DNA of 64,000 nucleotides, from contig DATNQI010000096.1 of NCBI GenBank assembly GCA_036704125.1, positions 1 to 64,000 of the forward strand. The letters run 5' to 3'. The translations under genes were made by a program, and so were the position numbers. This DNA is from Pantanalinema sp. (GTDB lineage: Bacteria; Cyanobacteriota; Sericytochromatia; S15B-MN24; UBA4093). Below, one piece after another: positions 17,679 through 25,562 of this stretch (the first letter of the stretch is position 1; the number at the start of each line of letters is the position of its first letter). The notes below the pieces were generated by a model that was not told the origin of the DNA, made no database searches, and saw only the letters and a program-made list of their open reading frames with translations.

Positions 17679-18340
17679 CTGAAAGCTTCGCCGCCCCCGT
17701 TCGCATCCTTCTGGCCGACGACCACGCGATCCTGCGGACGGGACTCAAGCTGATGCTCAGCAACGTCCCCAACCTGGAGGTCGTCGCCGAGGCGACCGAC
17801 GGCGCCGCGGCGCTTCAGCTGGCTGAGGAGCATCGGCCGGACCTGGTCATCATGGACATCACCATGCCCGGCATGAACGGCATCGAGGCGACCTACGAGC
17901 TGAAGCGGCGCCTGCCCGCGACCCGCGTCCTCATGCTGACCATGCACGAGAACGAGGAGATGCTGTTCCGAACGGTGCAGGCGGGGGCCGCGGGCTACGT
18001 GCTCAAGAAGTCGGCCGACAACGAGCTGCTGGATGCGATCCGGCAGGTCATGGCCGGCGAGACCTTCCTGCGGCCCGAGATGGCCAAGCAGGTGATCAGG
18101 GACTACCTCGACCGGGTGGACGCCGGCGAGGAGGCCCAGTCCTACGAGAGCCTCACCGAGCGCGAGCAGGAGGTCCTCAAGTACCTGGCCGAGGGCATGA
18201 CCAACAAGCAGGTGGCAGAGAAGCTTGTCCTCAGCGTCCGCACCGTCGAGACGCACCGCATGCGCATCATGGACAAGCTGGCCCTCAAGGGGCGTGCCGC
18301 GCTGGTGGCTTACGCCAAGCGCCGCGGCCTGGTGCTCTGA
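17675..18340 (+). CDS. NarL/FixJ-family response regulator
   Basis: A 221-aa regulator with a receiver domain (acidic pair D15-D16, phospho-acceptor D61 in LVIMDITMPGMNG, conserved K in VLKKSAD) and a LuxR-type helix-turn-helix (LTEREQEVLKYLAEGMTNKQ). It is the partner of the upstream kinase by overlap. Targets are unknown; the setting suggests respiratory or stress control. Confidence 0.92.
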   Translation: MTESFAAPVRILLADDHAILRTGLKLMLSNVPNLEVVAEATDGAAALQLAEEHRPDLVIMDITMPGMNGIEATYELKRRLPATRVLMLTMHENEEMLFRTVQAGAAGYVLKKSADNELLDAIRQVMAGETFLRPEMAKQVIRDYLDRVDAGEEAQSYESLTEREQEVLKYLAEGMTNKQVAEKLVLSVRTVETHRMRIMDKLALKGRAALVAYAKRRGLVL

Positions 18341-18381
18341 CGACGCGACTACCCTTATTTATCGCTTCGCGGTAGGATCTC

Positions 18382-19089
18382 ATGGCCACTATGAAGAAGC
18401 CATCGATCCTGATCGCCACGGCCGATGCCGAGCTCAAGCGGCTCCTCGCCTTCCTGGTCCAGAAGCAGGGCGGTACGGAGCAGCTGAGCGCTGCAAGCGC
18501 CGGCGAGGCGCTGCGCAAGGCGGAGGCCGCCCTGCCGGCCCTGGTGCTGGTCGATTCGGCCCTGCCCGGCAGCGACGGCCTTACGCTCTGCCGCAGGCTG
18601 CGCGCCGTTGCGACCTTCATGGACACGCCCATCTTCTTCCTGGGCGATCGCGCGGAGGCGAAATATCAGGCCTTTCAAGCCGGTGCCACCGACGTGATGA
18701 TCAAGCCCCTGGACCAGCTGGAGTTCCAGTACCGACTCAAGGTCCACCTGCGCGCCCGCCAGCGGGGGCTCGAGGACGCCGGGGCCATCGAGGCAGGCAC
18801 CCTCAAGCTCGAGACCGCCTCCCACACCGCGACCCTGAGGGGCCTGGCTGTCCCGCTCACCCCTTCCGAGTTCGCCATCCTGAGCTTCCTCGCAGGTCAC
18901 CCGGAGCGGCCCGTCACGACCGAGGCCCTCCTGGTCGAGGCCCTCGGCGAGCCCAAGCATCTCGGCAATCCCCAGGTGGTCCACACCCACATCAAAAACC
19001 TGCGCCGGAAGCTGGAGCGCGTCTCGGCCGAGCCTGCCCTGATCCGCTCGTCCCGGCGAGGCTACACCTTCCACCCGCCGAGCGCCTGA
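18382..19089 (+). CDS. OmpR-type response regulator with altered receiver domain
   Basis: A 235-aa protein with receiver and winged-helix domains. D58 (LVLVDSALPG) and the lysine in MIKPLD are present, but the N-terminal acidic pocket is ATADAE instead of a DD/DE pair, so phosphorylation may be weak or different. The C-terminal domain has LTPSEFAILSFLAGHP and VHTHIKNLRRKLE. No kinase lies beside it except the NarL-type pair 41 bases upstream, with which it may be cotranscribed. Confidence 0.85.
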   Translation: MATMKKPSILIATADAELKRLLAFLVQKQGGTEQLSAASAGEALRKAEAALPALVLVDSALPGSDGLTLCRRLRAVATFMDTPIFFLGDRAEAKYQAFQAGATDVMIKPLDQLEFQYRLKVHLRARQRGLEDAGAIEAGTLKLETASHTATLRGLAVPLTPSEFAILSFLAGHPERPVTTEALLVEALGEPKHLGNPQVVHTHIKNLRRKLERVSAEPALIRSSRRGYTFHPPSA

Positions 19090-19096
19090 CGGTTTC

Positions 19097-19115
19097 TTGG
19101 TTGAAAATCAACCAA
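19097..19115. repeat. inverted repeat TTGGTTG-N5-CAACCAA
   Basis: A perfect 7-bp stem with loop AAAAT begins 7 bases after the response-regulator stop and precedes an AT-rich stretch before the EF-hand gene. It could be a short terminator or an operator for the EF-hand gene. It is not a proper FNR box. Confidence 0.35.
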
Positions 19116-19204
19116 ACCTTAATTTATTCATAAGAACTTGACCGCCCGGGGGGGCGACAACCATGGCACAAGCTTCACCTCTCACTCGAATGGAGGCTGC
19201 CCCC

Positions 19205-19810
19205 ATGTCCAACCCCATCACCGGCCTTTCCGAGCGCAGCATGAACGACCTTCGCAAGAAGGCGAACGAGGTCGTCACGCGCTTCGACGCCGACCGCAAC
19301 GGACGCATCGACAAGGCCGAGGGTGCGCCCCTCTTCAGCCACAAGGATAGCAGCTCATCCTCCAGCCGCGACTGGCTCACCGGTGATTTCGTCACGGTCA
19401 CCACCGTCACCTATGACGTGCTCAAGGGCCTGCGCCACGGGGATGCCGGGCTTGCCGACGCGAACGGCGACGGCCTCGACTCCGACGAGATCGTCAACGC
19501 GGTCCTGCGCGAGGCGGACAGGAACGGCAACGGGAAGCTGGACAAGGGCTTCCTCTCCCTGTTCGGCAACGAGCGCCTCAGCGCGACCCCCGGCCGGATC
19601 GACAGCAAGTTCGTCGAGACCTCGCGCCGCGAGACGGGCCGCTCGAGCTACACCTACTACAGCCCGCTGCCCCGCGAAGACGATCGTCCGACGCCTCCTT
19701 CCACCGGCGGCGATTACCGCCCGACCCCGCCCTCGACCGGGGGCAGCAGCCGCCCGACCCCGCCCTCGACCGGGGGCAGCAGCCGTCCCACCCCCCCTTC
19801 GATCGACTGA
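19205..19810 (+). CDS. EF-hand calcium-binding protein with Pro/Thr/Ser repeat tail
   Basis: A 201-aa protein with three EF-hand-like loops: DADRNGRIDKAE (near residue 29), DANGDGLDSDE (near 84) and DRNGNGKLDKG (near 100). The C-terminus is a tail of four 11-residue units RPTPPSTGGSS. The start at 19205 is chosen because GGAGG precedes it. No signal peptide is visible, so it may be cytosolic or exported by another route. The function is unknown; calcium buffering or sensing is likely. It is monocistronic with a strong terminator. Confidence 0.75.
   Translation: MSNPITGLSERSMNDLRKKANEVVTRFDADRNGRIDKAEGAPLFSHKDSSSSSSRDWLTGDFVTVTTVTYDVLKGLRHGDAGLADANGDGLDSDEIVNAVLREADRNGNGKLDKGFLSLFGNERLSATPGRIDSKFVETSRRETGRSSYTYYSPLPREDDRPTPPSTGGDYRPTPPSTGGSSRPTPPSTGGSSRPTPPSID
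19686..19800 (+). repeat. 33-bp tandem repeats encoding RPTPPSTGGSS
   Basis: Three full units and a shortened fourth unit of 33 bases encode the tail of the EF-hand protein. The last units are nearly identical at DNA level, which suggests recent expansion. Confidence 0.65.
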
Positions 19811-19820
19811 AAACTTGAAG

Positions 19821-19851
19821 AGAGGCCGCGTCGTCGCGGCCTCTCTTTTTT
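19821..19851 (+). terminator. intrinsic terminator of EF-hand gene
   Basis: AGAGGCCGCG, loop TCGT and CGCGGCCTCT form a perfect 10-bp stem followed by a run of six T after one C. This is a textbook factor-independent terminator. Confidence 0.9.
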
Positions 19852-19935
19852 GCGCGCGGTCTTCAGATCATCTTCAGCGAAGAGCGTGTAGCATGGGAGG
19901 GTTCGATCCCCAGCACAAGGAGGAGCATCGCCCCC

Positions 19936-21300
19936 ATGACCACGACTGCAACGCATGAAACCCAGGCCGCCGCGATCGCCCAGGTTCTCTCGCAGTGTCA
20001 GGAGCAGAACGTCAAGTTCATCAACCTCCAGTTCTGCGACATCCTCGGCGTCGTCAAGAGCGTCACGATCCCCACCACCCAGTTCGAGGACGCCATCCGG
20101 CACGGCAAGTGGTTCGACGGCTCGTCCATCGAGGGCTACCTGCGCATCGCCGAGTCCGACATGTTCCTGCTGCCCGACCTGGCCACCTTCCGGGTGATTC
20201 CGTGGGACCAGTCCGAGACCAAGAAGCACGCCCGGGTCATCTGCAACGTGTTCCTGCCGGACGGCTCACCCTTCGTCGGGGATCCCCGTGGCGCGCTGCA
20301 GCGCATGGTCGCCAAGGCCCGCAGCCTCGGCTACGAGTTCAACACCGGCCCCGAGCTCGAGTTCTTCCTCTTCAAGAGCAACGAGCCTGGCAAGGTCGAG
20401 GCCCTACCGAACGATCAGGGCGGCTATTTCGATCTCTCGACGGACCTGGCCATGGACGTTCGCGCCGACATGGTGAATGCCCTCGAGGAGATGGGCATCG
20501 AGGTCGAGACCTCTCACCACGAGGTCGCCGCCGGCCAGCACGAGATCGACTTCAAGTACGCCGACGGCGTCACCACCGCCGACAGCGCCGTGACCTTCCG
20601 CTACACCCTCAAGGCGATCGCCCAGCGCCACGGCCTGCACTGCACCTTCATGCCCAAGCCCATCTTCGGCGCGGCCGGCAGCGGCATGCACACCCACATA
20701 AGCCTCTTCAAGGGCGGCGAGAACGCCTTCTACGATGCGAACGACCCTTACGGCCTCAGCCAGACCGCGCGGCACTTCATCGCGGGGGTCCTCGCGCACG
20801 CCGCCGGCATGATCGCCATCCTCGCTCCGACCGTCAACTCCTACAAGCGCCTGGTGCCGGGCTACGAGGCTCCGGTCTACGTCTCGTGGGCCCGCAACAA
20901 CCGCTCGGCGCTCGTCCGCATCCCTCGCATCAACCCCCGCGTCCCCAAGGCCACGCGCGTCGAGCTGCGCTGCCCCGACCCCAGCTGCAACCCCTACCTG
21001 GCCTTCGCGGTCATGCTCGCGGCCGGCCTCGACGGCATCGAGCGCAAGCTCGCCCTGCGCGACGCGGTCGAGGAGGACCTCTACCACATGCCCCTGGCCG
21101 AGCGCACCTCGCGCGGCATCCACGCCCTGCCCGGCAGCCTCGGCGAGGCGCTCGAAGAGCTCAAGAAGGACAAGGTGGTCCAGGACGCCCTCGGCGAGCA
21201 TATCTACGAGCGCTTCATTGACACCAAGAGCCAGGAGTGGGACGAGTACCGCCTCCAGGTCACCCCGTGGGAGCGCGAGCGCTACCTCGAGCTGTACTAG
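19936..21300 (+). CDS. glnA: glutamine synthetase, type I
   Basis: A 454-aa cytosolic enzyme making glutamine from glutamate, ammonia and ATP; family members are dodecamers. Motifs: WFDGSSIEG, GPELEFFLF, AAGQHEIDFKYADG, KPIFGAAGSGMHTH and PGYEAPVYVSWARNNRSAL. The adenylylation loop NLYDLP of the beta subtype is not seen and the length is short, which fits the GSI-alpha subtype (feedback rather than adenylylation controlled). It starts with AAGGAG upstream and ends before a GC-rich hairpin. It is a single-gene unit. Confidence 0.95.
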   Translation: MTTTATHETQAAAIAQVLSQCQEQNVKFINLQFCDILGVVKSVTIPTTQFEDAIRHGKWFDGSSIEGYLRIAESDMFLLPDLATFRVIPWDQSETKKHARVICNVFLPDGSPFVGDPRGALQRMVAKARSLGYEFNTGPELEFFLFKSNEPGKVEALPNDQGGYFDLSTDLAMDVRADMVNALEEMGIEVETSHHEVAAGQHEIDFKYADGVTTADSAVTFRYTLKAIAQRHGLHCTFMPKPIFGAAGSGMHTHISLFKGGENAFYDANDPYGLSQTARHFIAGVLAHAAGMIAILAPTVNSYKRLVPGYEAPVYVSWARNNRSALVRIPRINPRVPKATRVELRCPDPSCNPYLAFAVMLAAGLDGIERKLALRDAVEEDLYHMPLAERTSRGIHALPGSLGEALEELKKDKVVQDALGEHIYERFIDTKSQEWDEYRLQVTPWERERYLELY

Positions 21301-21314
21301 CCGCCCCCTCTTGC

Positions 21315-21348
21315 CCCGAAGCGCCCGGCTCACCGCCGGGCGCTTCGG
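21315..21348 (+). terminator. hairpin after glnA
   Basis: CCCGAAGCGCCCGG and CCGGGCGCTTCGGG form a 14-bp stem with a 6-base loop starting 15 bases after the glnA stop. The following T-run is poor (GTTGT), so it is a likely but not ideal terminator. Confidence 0.7.
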
Positions 21349-21359
21349 GTTGTCACGAA

Positions 21360-21388
21360 TTGTAAGGCGGGAGTTCCCTTGGTACAAT
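21360..21388 (+). promoter_or_regulatory. sigma-70-type promoter for the sugar-binding protein gene
   Basis: -35 TTGTAA (21360-21365), a 17-base spacer and -10 TACAAT (21383-21388). It directs transcription of the binding-protein/kinase pair about 100 bases downstream. Confidence 0.65.
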
Positions 21389-21487
21389 GCGCCTAGTCCA
21401 TCCGTCGAAGGGAGCAGCCTGCATGACGCCCCGCACCCCCTGCCCATCGACCCTCGTTGCCGAGGCCTCCCGTCATCCACCGCGCCC

Positions 21488-22534
21488 ATGATCGCAGCGA
21501 CGCGCCCCTTTCTTCTTGCCTGCGTGCTCGCCCTCGCCCTCGCAGCGCCAGGCCGTGCGGCGACCCCCTACGTCATCGGGGTCGTCTACTGGTCGATGGC
21601 CATCCCCGGCCAGGTGGCCATGCGACGCGGGCTTGAGGCCGCGGCCGCCGAGATCAACCGCTCGCGTCCGCCGCGCCCCATCCGCCTGATCGCCTTCGTC
21701 GGCGGGGACGGTGAGGAGGGGATCCGCCGGCAGCGCGCGGCCATGGCGCACCTGGTCCGGCGGCGCCCCGACGCCATCATCCTCCAGCCCATCGACTCGG
21801 CGGCGCTCTCCGGGCCGGTGCAAGACGCCAACCGCGCCAACATTCCGGTGGTGGCCTACGACCAGTACGTCCTCAACGGTAGGCTCGCGTGCTACCTGAC
21901 CAGCAACAACACGCTCGCCGGCACCCTGGACGGCGAGTATCTGGCGTACCGCTTCCGTTCGCGCACCCGGGCCCATCCGCTGCGCTTGGTCATCGTCGAG
22001 TACCCCTACGTCACCTCGACGGTCGAGCGCGTGGAGGGCCTGCTGGACGCGCTGGTCAAATCGGGCACCCCCTACCGGATCGTGGCCCGCTACCAGGCCA
22101 TCGAGCCCAAGGCGGGAAGGGCGGTGGGCCGCGCGATCGCCCGCAATCATCCGCGCGGGACGGTCGATGCGGTCTTTTGCGTCAACGATGGGGGCGGGCT
22201 CGACATCAAGAGGCAGCTCGAGGCCGCCAAGCGCACCGACATCGTGATGGCGACCATCGATGGCGACCCTGCCTCGGTCCGATCCATCGTCGAGGGAGGG
22301 GCGATCGGCATCGACACGGCCCAGTTCTGCGGGGCCCTGGGGGCCGAGAGCCTCAAGGTGACGCATCGCCTGCTGCGCGGGGAGCGAATCCCCCGGCAGG
22401 TCCTCGTCACCGTCTTTCCCGTCACCAAGGCCAGCGTCGCGGCCTTCCCCGGCTGGGATGGGGCGGTGCCCCGGGTGATCCGCCGGCCGTGGCCCCCCTA
22501 CGAGCAGGTCCCGGGGAACCGGCTGACATGGTGA
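21488..22534 (+). CDS. periplasmic sugar-binding-type protein
   Basis: A 348-aa exported protein of the type 1 periplasmic binding family (ribose/galactose/LuxP-like). The signal peptide ends GRAA near residue 25. The mature part starts PYVIGVVYWSMAIPG and has the family pattern RRRPDAIILQPIDSAALSG and DAVFCVNDGGGLDIKRQLE. There are no ABC permease or ATPase genes beside it. Instead its end overlaps a membrane histidine kinase, so it probably serves as that kinase's periplasmic receptor rather than in uptake. The start site is somewhat uncertain because the ribosome site is weak. Confidence 0.82.
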   Translation: MIAATRPFLLACVLALALAAPGRAATPYVIGVVYWSMAIPGQVAMRRGLEAAAAEINRSRPPRPIRLIAFVGGDGEEGIRRQRAAMAHLVRRRPDAIILQPIDSAALSGPVQDANRANIPVVAYDQYVLNGRLACYLTSNNTLAGTLDGEYLAYRFRSRTRAHPLRLVIVEYPYVTSTVERVEGLLDALVKSGTPYRIVARYQAIEPKAGRAVGRAIARNHPRGTVDAVFCVNDGGGLDIKRQLEAAKRTDIVMATIDGDPASVRSIVEGGAIGIDTAQFCGALGAESLKVTHRLLRGERIPRQVLVTVFPVTKASVAAFPGWDGAVPRVIRRPWPPYEQVPGNRLTW

Positions 22535-24093
22535 TGCCCGCGCGCTTCGTCTCGCTCCGGACGCGCCTGAGCGTCAGCCTGGTCTTCTTCCTGGCCCTCA
22601 CCCTGGGCCTGCTGGCCTTCTTCCTCGACGGGGTCAACATGCGCCTGGTTCACCAGCAGACCCTGGTGCGCGAGGAGCTGTTCGCGCGCAACGTGCAGCT
22701 CTCCATCAACCAGGTCCTGTTCGCGGGCAAGTACCAGGCCCAGGCCTACCTCGAGACCCTCAAGGAGGAGGGGCGGGACCTCTGCTACGTCCGGATCATC
22801 GAGCGTGCCTCGGGCCGGGCGATCGCCTCGACCGACCCGACCGAGGTGGGCCGCCGCTTCGACGACCCGGTGACGCGCCGGGCGCTCGCTCACACGGCGC
22901 GCAACGCGATCCTGACCCAGGACGTCACGGACCCGAGGGCGGGGCGCTGCCACGACCTCGCCCTGCCCTACGTGCGGGGCTACCTCAAGGTGAGCGAGGG
23001 CGTCATCCGGGTGGGGATCTCGCAGGAGGCCGAGCGGCGCGAGCTCGCGCAGGCCCGCTTCCTCACCCTCTCCTTGATCCTCCTCTTCCTCGCGATCGGG
23101 ACGCTGCTCGCGGTCACCCTTGGCTTCCAGCTGACCTCCAGGCTCAAGCGCCTGGTGCTCGCGACCCGGCGGTTCGGGCTGGGCCACTACGAGACCCAGG
23201 TTCAGGTCCCGGACTTGCCGGGCGATGAGCTGGGCCTCCTGGGGCAAGCCTTCAACCAGATGGCCGCGCGGCTGAAGGCGAGCGCCGAGGACCTGGAGCG
23301 CCAGGTGCGCGAGCGCACCACCGAGCTTGCCCGGGCAAACGAGAGCCTGCGCGAGAGCTACGAGAAGCTGCGGCAGCTGGACCAGCTCAAGAGCGCCTTC
23401 GTCAGCGCCGTCTCGCACGATCTAAGGACCCCCCTGACCTCGATCAAGGGCTACGCCGAGTTCCTGGAGGACCAGGTCGGAGGCCCCATGCGCCCCGAGC
23501 AGCTGGAGTTCGTCGTGCAGATCGAGCGGGGCGTCGAGCGCCTCGAGAACCTCGTCAACGACCTGCTGGACTTCGCGCGGATCGAGGCGGGCACCTTCAC
23601 GCTGCGCCTCGGGAGGGCAGACCTGACCAGCGAGATTCGCTCGGTGATCGAGAGCCTGCGCCCCCAGCTCCAGGAGGCGCAGCTGGACATCCGCGTGGAG
23701 GCGCCGGACGCCCCGCTGCGCGTCGTGCTGGACCCTGAGCGGATCGCGCGCGTGCTGACCAACCTCCTCAACAACGCCATCAAGCTCACCCCTCAGGGCG
23801 GGCGCATCGTGGTGCGCGCCAGCCAGGAGGGCGATTGCGTCCGCTGCGAGGTCGAGGACACCGGCCCGGGCATCGCGGCCGACGACATCCCCAAGCTGTT
23901 CCAGCGCTTCTCGCAGCTTCCGCAGGGGATGCACAAGGGAGGCACCGGCCTGGGGCTAAGCATCTCCAAGACGATCATCGAGGCGCACGGCGGCGAGATC
24001 GGGGTGCGCAGCCATCTGGGGGTCGGCAGCACCTTCTGGTTCACCCTTCCGATCGACGGCCCGAGATCCCAGGCAGACCAGCCTAGCTCATGA
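22528..24093 (+). CDS. membrane sensor histidine kinase
   Basis: A 521-aa inner-membrane kinase. Membrane helix 1 is near residues 12-31, a periplasmic sensor region runs to about 175, helix 2 is about 178-200, then comes a HAMP domain, a coiled coil (about 250-285), a HisKA domain (SAVSHDLRTPLTSIKGY) and an ATPase domain (NLLNNAIKLTP, DTGPGIAADDIPKLF, GGTGLGLSISKTIIEAHGG). The start overlaps the sugar-binding gene by 7 bases (an ATG at 22534 is an alternative). No response regulator follows, so the partner is encoded elsewhere, perhaps at 51562. Confidence 0.9.
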   Translation: MVMPARFVSLRTRLSVSLVFFLALTLGLLAFFLDGVNMRLVHQQTLVREELFARNVQLSINQVLFAGKYQAQAYLETLKEEGRDLCYVRIIERASGRAIASTDPTEVGRRFDDPVTRRALAHTARNAILTQDVTDPRAGRCHDLALPYVRGYLKVSEGVIRVGISQEAERRELAQARFLTLSLILLFLAIGTLLAVTLGFQLTSRLKRLVLATRRFGLGHYETQVQVPDLPGDELGLLGQAFNQMAARLKASAEDLERQVRERTTELARANESLRESYEKLRQLDQLKSAFVSAVSHDLRTPLTSIKGYAEFLEDQVGGPMRPEQLEFVVQIERGVERLENLVNDLLDFARIEAGTFTLRLGRADLTSEIRSVIESLRPQLQEAQLDIRVEAPDAPLRVVLDPERIARVLTNLLNNAIKLTPQGGRIVVRASQEGDCVRCEVEDTGPGIAADDIPKLFQRFSQLPQGMHKGGTGLGLSISKTIIEAHGGEIGVRSHLGVGSTFWFTLPIDGPRSQADQPSS

Positions 24094-24097
24094 GCGA

Positions 24098-24124
24098 AGG
24101 CGGGCCCTCGACGAGGGCCCGCCT
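24098..24124. terminator. bidirectional hairpin between convergent genes
   Basis: AGGCGGGCCCTC and GAGGGCCCGCCT pair over about 12 bases in the 57-base gap between the kinase (plus) and the repeat protein (minus). There is no long T-run on either side. Confidence 0.6.
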
Positions 24125-24150
24125 GCCAAATCGTCCGTCGCGCTCGGGGA

Positions 24151-25404
24151 TTAGTCGCCCGAGATCCACTTGCCGACGCGCTGGAAGAAACCGCCGACTC
24201 CCTGTCGCGCTTCCTTGACGCCCTTGCCGACGCCGTCGGCCACGTCGCCGGCGAAGTCCTTCACGTCGTCCACCGCCTCCTCGACGGCGAACTCGGCGAT
24301 CTTGTAGCTCTTGACGACCGTGTTGCCGACCGCCGTGGCCGCGTCGGAGACGCCGTCAGCGACGGCCTCGGCCGCGTCGACGACCCCGTCCTTCACCGCG
24401 ATGGCGCCGTCGACGACGCCGTCCACCACCTTGCCGGGCAGGGCGAGGATCTCGGCCTTGGCCTCGGCCCGCTCCTCCGAGAGGATCTTGGAGGCCGCCT
24501 GCTTCCACTTGCCCTCGGGGTCCATGGGGAGGGCGGCGATCCGCTCACGCGCCTGCTCGAGATGCTTCCCCTGGATGATGGCGACCGGGATGGGGGCGAT
24601 GGCGGTCACGGCGATGACCTGGGCGTCGTCCTTGAGGTCGCTGGCCATCTCGGTGATCTTGTCCCCGAAGGCGTCCACGGCGTTGCCTACCGCGTGGGCC
24701 GCGTCCGAGACGCCGTCAGCGACGGCCTCGGCCGCGTCGACGACCCCGTCCTTGACGGCGATGGCGCCGTCGACGACCCCGTCCTTGACCGCCACCGCGG
24801 CATCGACGACTCCGTCCGCCACCTTGCCGGGGATGGCGATGATCTCCTTCTTGGCTGCGGCCTGCTCCTCGGCGAAGATCTTGGAGGCTTCCTGCTTCCA
24901 CTTGCCGTCGGGGTCCATCGGCAGCTTCGCGATGCGCTCGCGTGCCTGGTTGAGGTGGCGGGCCTCGATCACGGCGACGACGGGGGCCGCGACCGCGGTC
25001 ACCGCGGCGACCTGCGCGTCCTCCTTGAGCTCCTGCCCGACCTTCTTGATCTGGTCGTCCACGTACTCGCCGACGGTGGGGTACTTGGTCTCGACCGTGT
25101 CGGAAGGAAGCGCCGGCTTGGCGGTCCCCTGGGCGACCGCCGGCGGGAGGGTCGGCTTGACCGGCACCACGGCGGTGCCGGGCTCGCACTGCTGCGCCTT
25201 GGTGTAGTTCTGGAACTCGTGCATCTTGGCACGGGTCCTGGGGCCTTCCTTGCCGTCTTCCTTCAGCCGGGGGCCCGAGAGGTGGCCCTGGTCGATGTGC
25301 TTGTTGAGCTCCTGCTGGAGCTTCTTGGTGCCCTCGCTGTACGGCTTGATGCCGGTTGCCGACAGGGCAGCGTTCGTGCCTGCGACGTTCTTGATGGTGC
25401 TCAT
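24151..25404 (-). CDS. internally duplicated protein with peptidoglycan-binding-like N-terminus
   Basis: A 417-aa protein without a signal peptide. Residues about 22-68 resemble a peptidoglycan-binding domain (KKLQQELNKHID, KEDGKEGPRTRAKMHEFQ). Two similar modules of about 120-150 residues follow, each with a hydrophobic patch (AAVTAVAAPVVAVIEA; IAVTAIAPIPVAIIQG), a conserved RERIAKLPMDPDGKWKQ segment and amphipathic Ala/Val/Asp repeats such as GVVDAAEAVADGVSDAA that recall LEA-type helices. GGAGG precedes the ATG. It is not recognised as a known family. A substrate of a non-Sec export machine or a stress-protective protein are both possible. Confidence 0.7.
   Translation of the reverse strand: MSTIKNVAGTNAALSATGIKPYSEGTKKLQQELNKHIDQGHLSGPRLKEDGKEGPRTRAKMHEFQNYTKAQQCEPGTAVVPVKPTLPPAVAQGTAKPALPSDTVETKYPTVGEYVDDQIKKVGQELKEDAQVAAVTAVAAPVVAVIEARHLNQARERIAKLPMDPDGKWKQEASKIFAEEQAAAKKEIIAIPGKVADGVVDAAVAVKDGVVDGAIAVKDGVVDAAEAVADGVSDAAHAVGNAVDAFGDKITEMASDLKDDAQVIAVTAIAPIPVAIIQGKHLEQARERIAALPMDPEGKWKQAASKILSEERAEAKAEILALPGKVVDGVVDGAIAVKDGVVDAAEAVADGVSDAATAVGNTVVKSYKIAEFAVEEAVDDVKDFAGDVADGVGKGVKEARQGVGGFFQRVGKWISGD
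24339..24780 (-). repeat. pair of about 82-bp near-identical direct repeats, 360 bases apart
   Basis: 24339-24420 and 24699-24780 match with only a few mismatches at an exact 360-base offset. They encode the repeated DGVVDAAEAVADGVSDAA-type segments, and weaker similarity extends on both sides, consistent with duplication of the whole module within the gene. Confidence 0.8.
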
Positions 25405-25516
25405 GCGGGGCCTCCTGACGGTGGGGGGATGAAGACGACGATGGGGATCTTGCTTGTTTGTACCCGTTCTATCGGGCCAAGTCGCTCGGATCTTTCGTCC
25501 CGGGCCGAAATAAGGC

Positions 25517-25541
25517 GGGACCCGCCGGCATGGCGGGCCCC
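25517..25541 (-). terminator. hairpin downstream of ahcY
   Basis: GGACCCGCC and GGCGGGCCCC arms around loop GGCAT, about 20 bases after the ahcY stop. On the minus strand it is followed by CCTTATTT, a modest T-rich tail. Confidence 0.5.
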
Positions 25542-25562
25542 GTCGTGTCACCCAGCGGGTGC

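Noticed and set aside
19097-19115. FNR/DNR box
   Set aside because: The half-sites are TTG and CAA with the wrong spacing and flanks; it fits a hairpin better than TTGAT-N4-ATCAA.
19686-19800. CRISPR-like or intergenic repeats
   Set aside because: The 33-bp units are in frame in the EF-hand gene and have no spacers.
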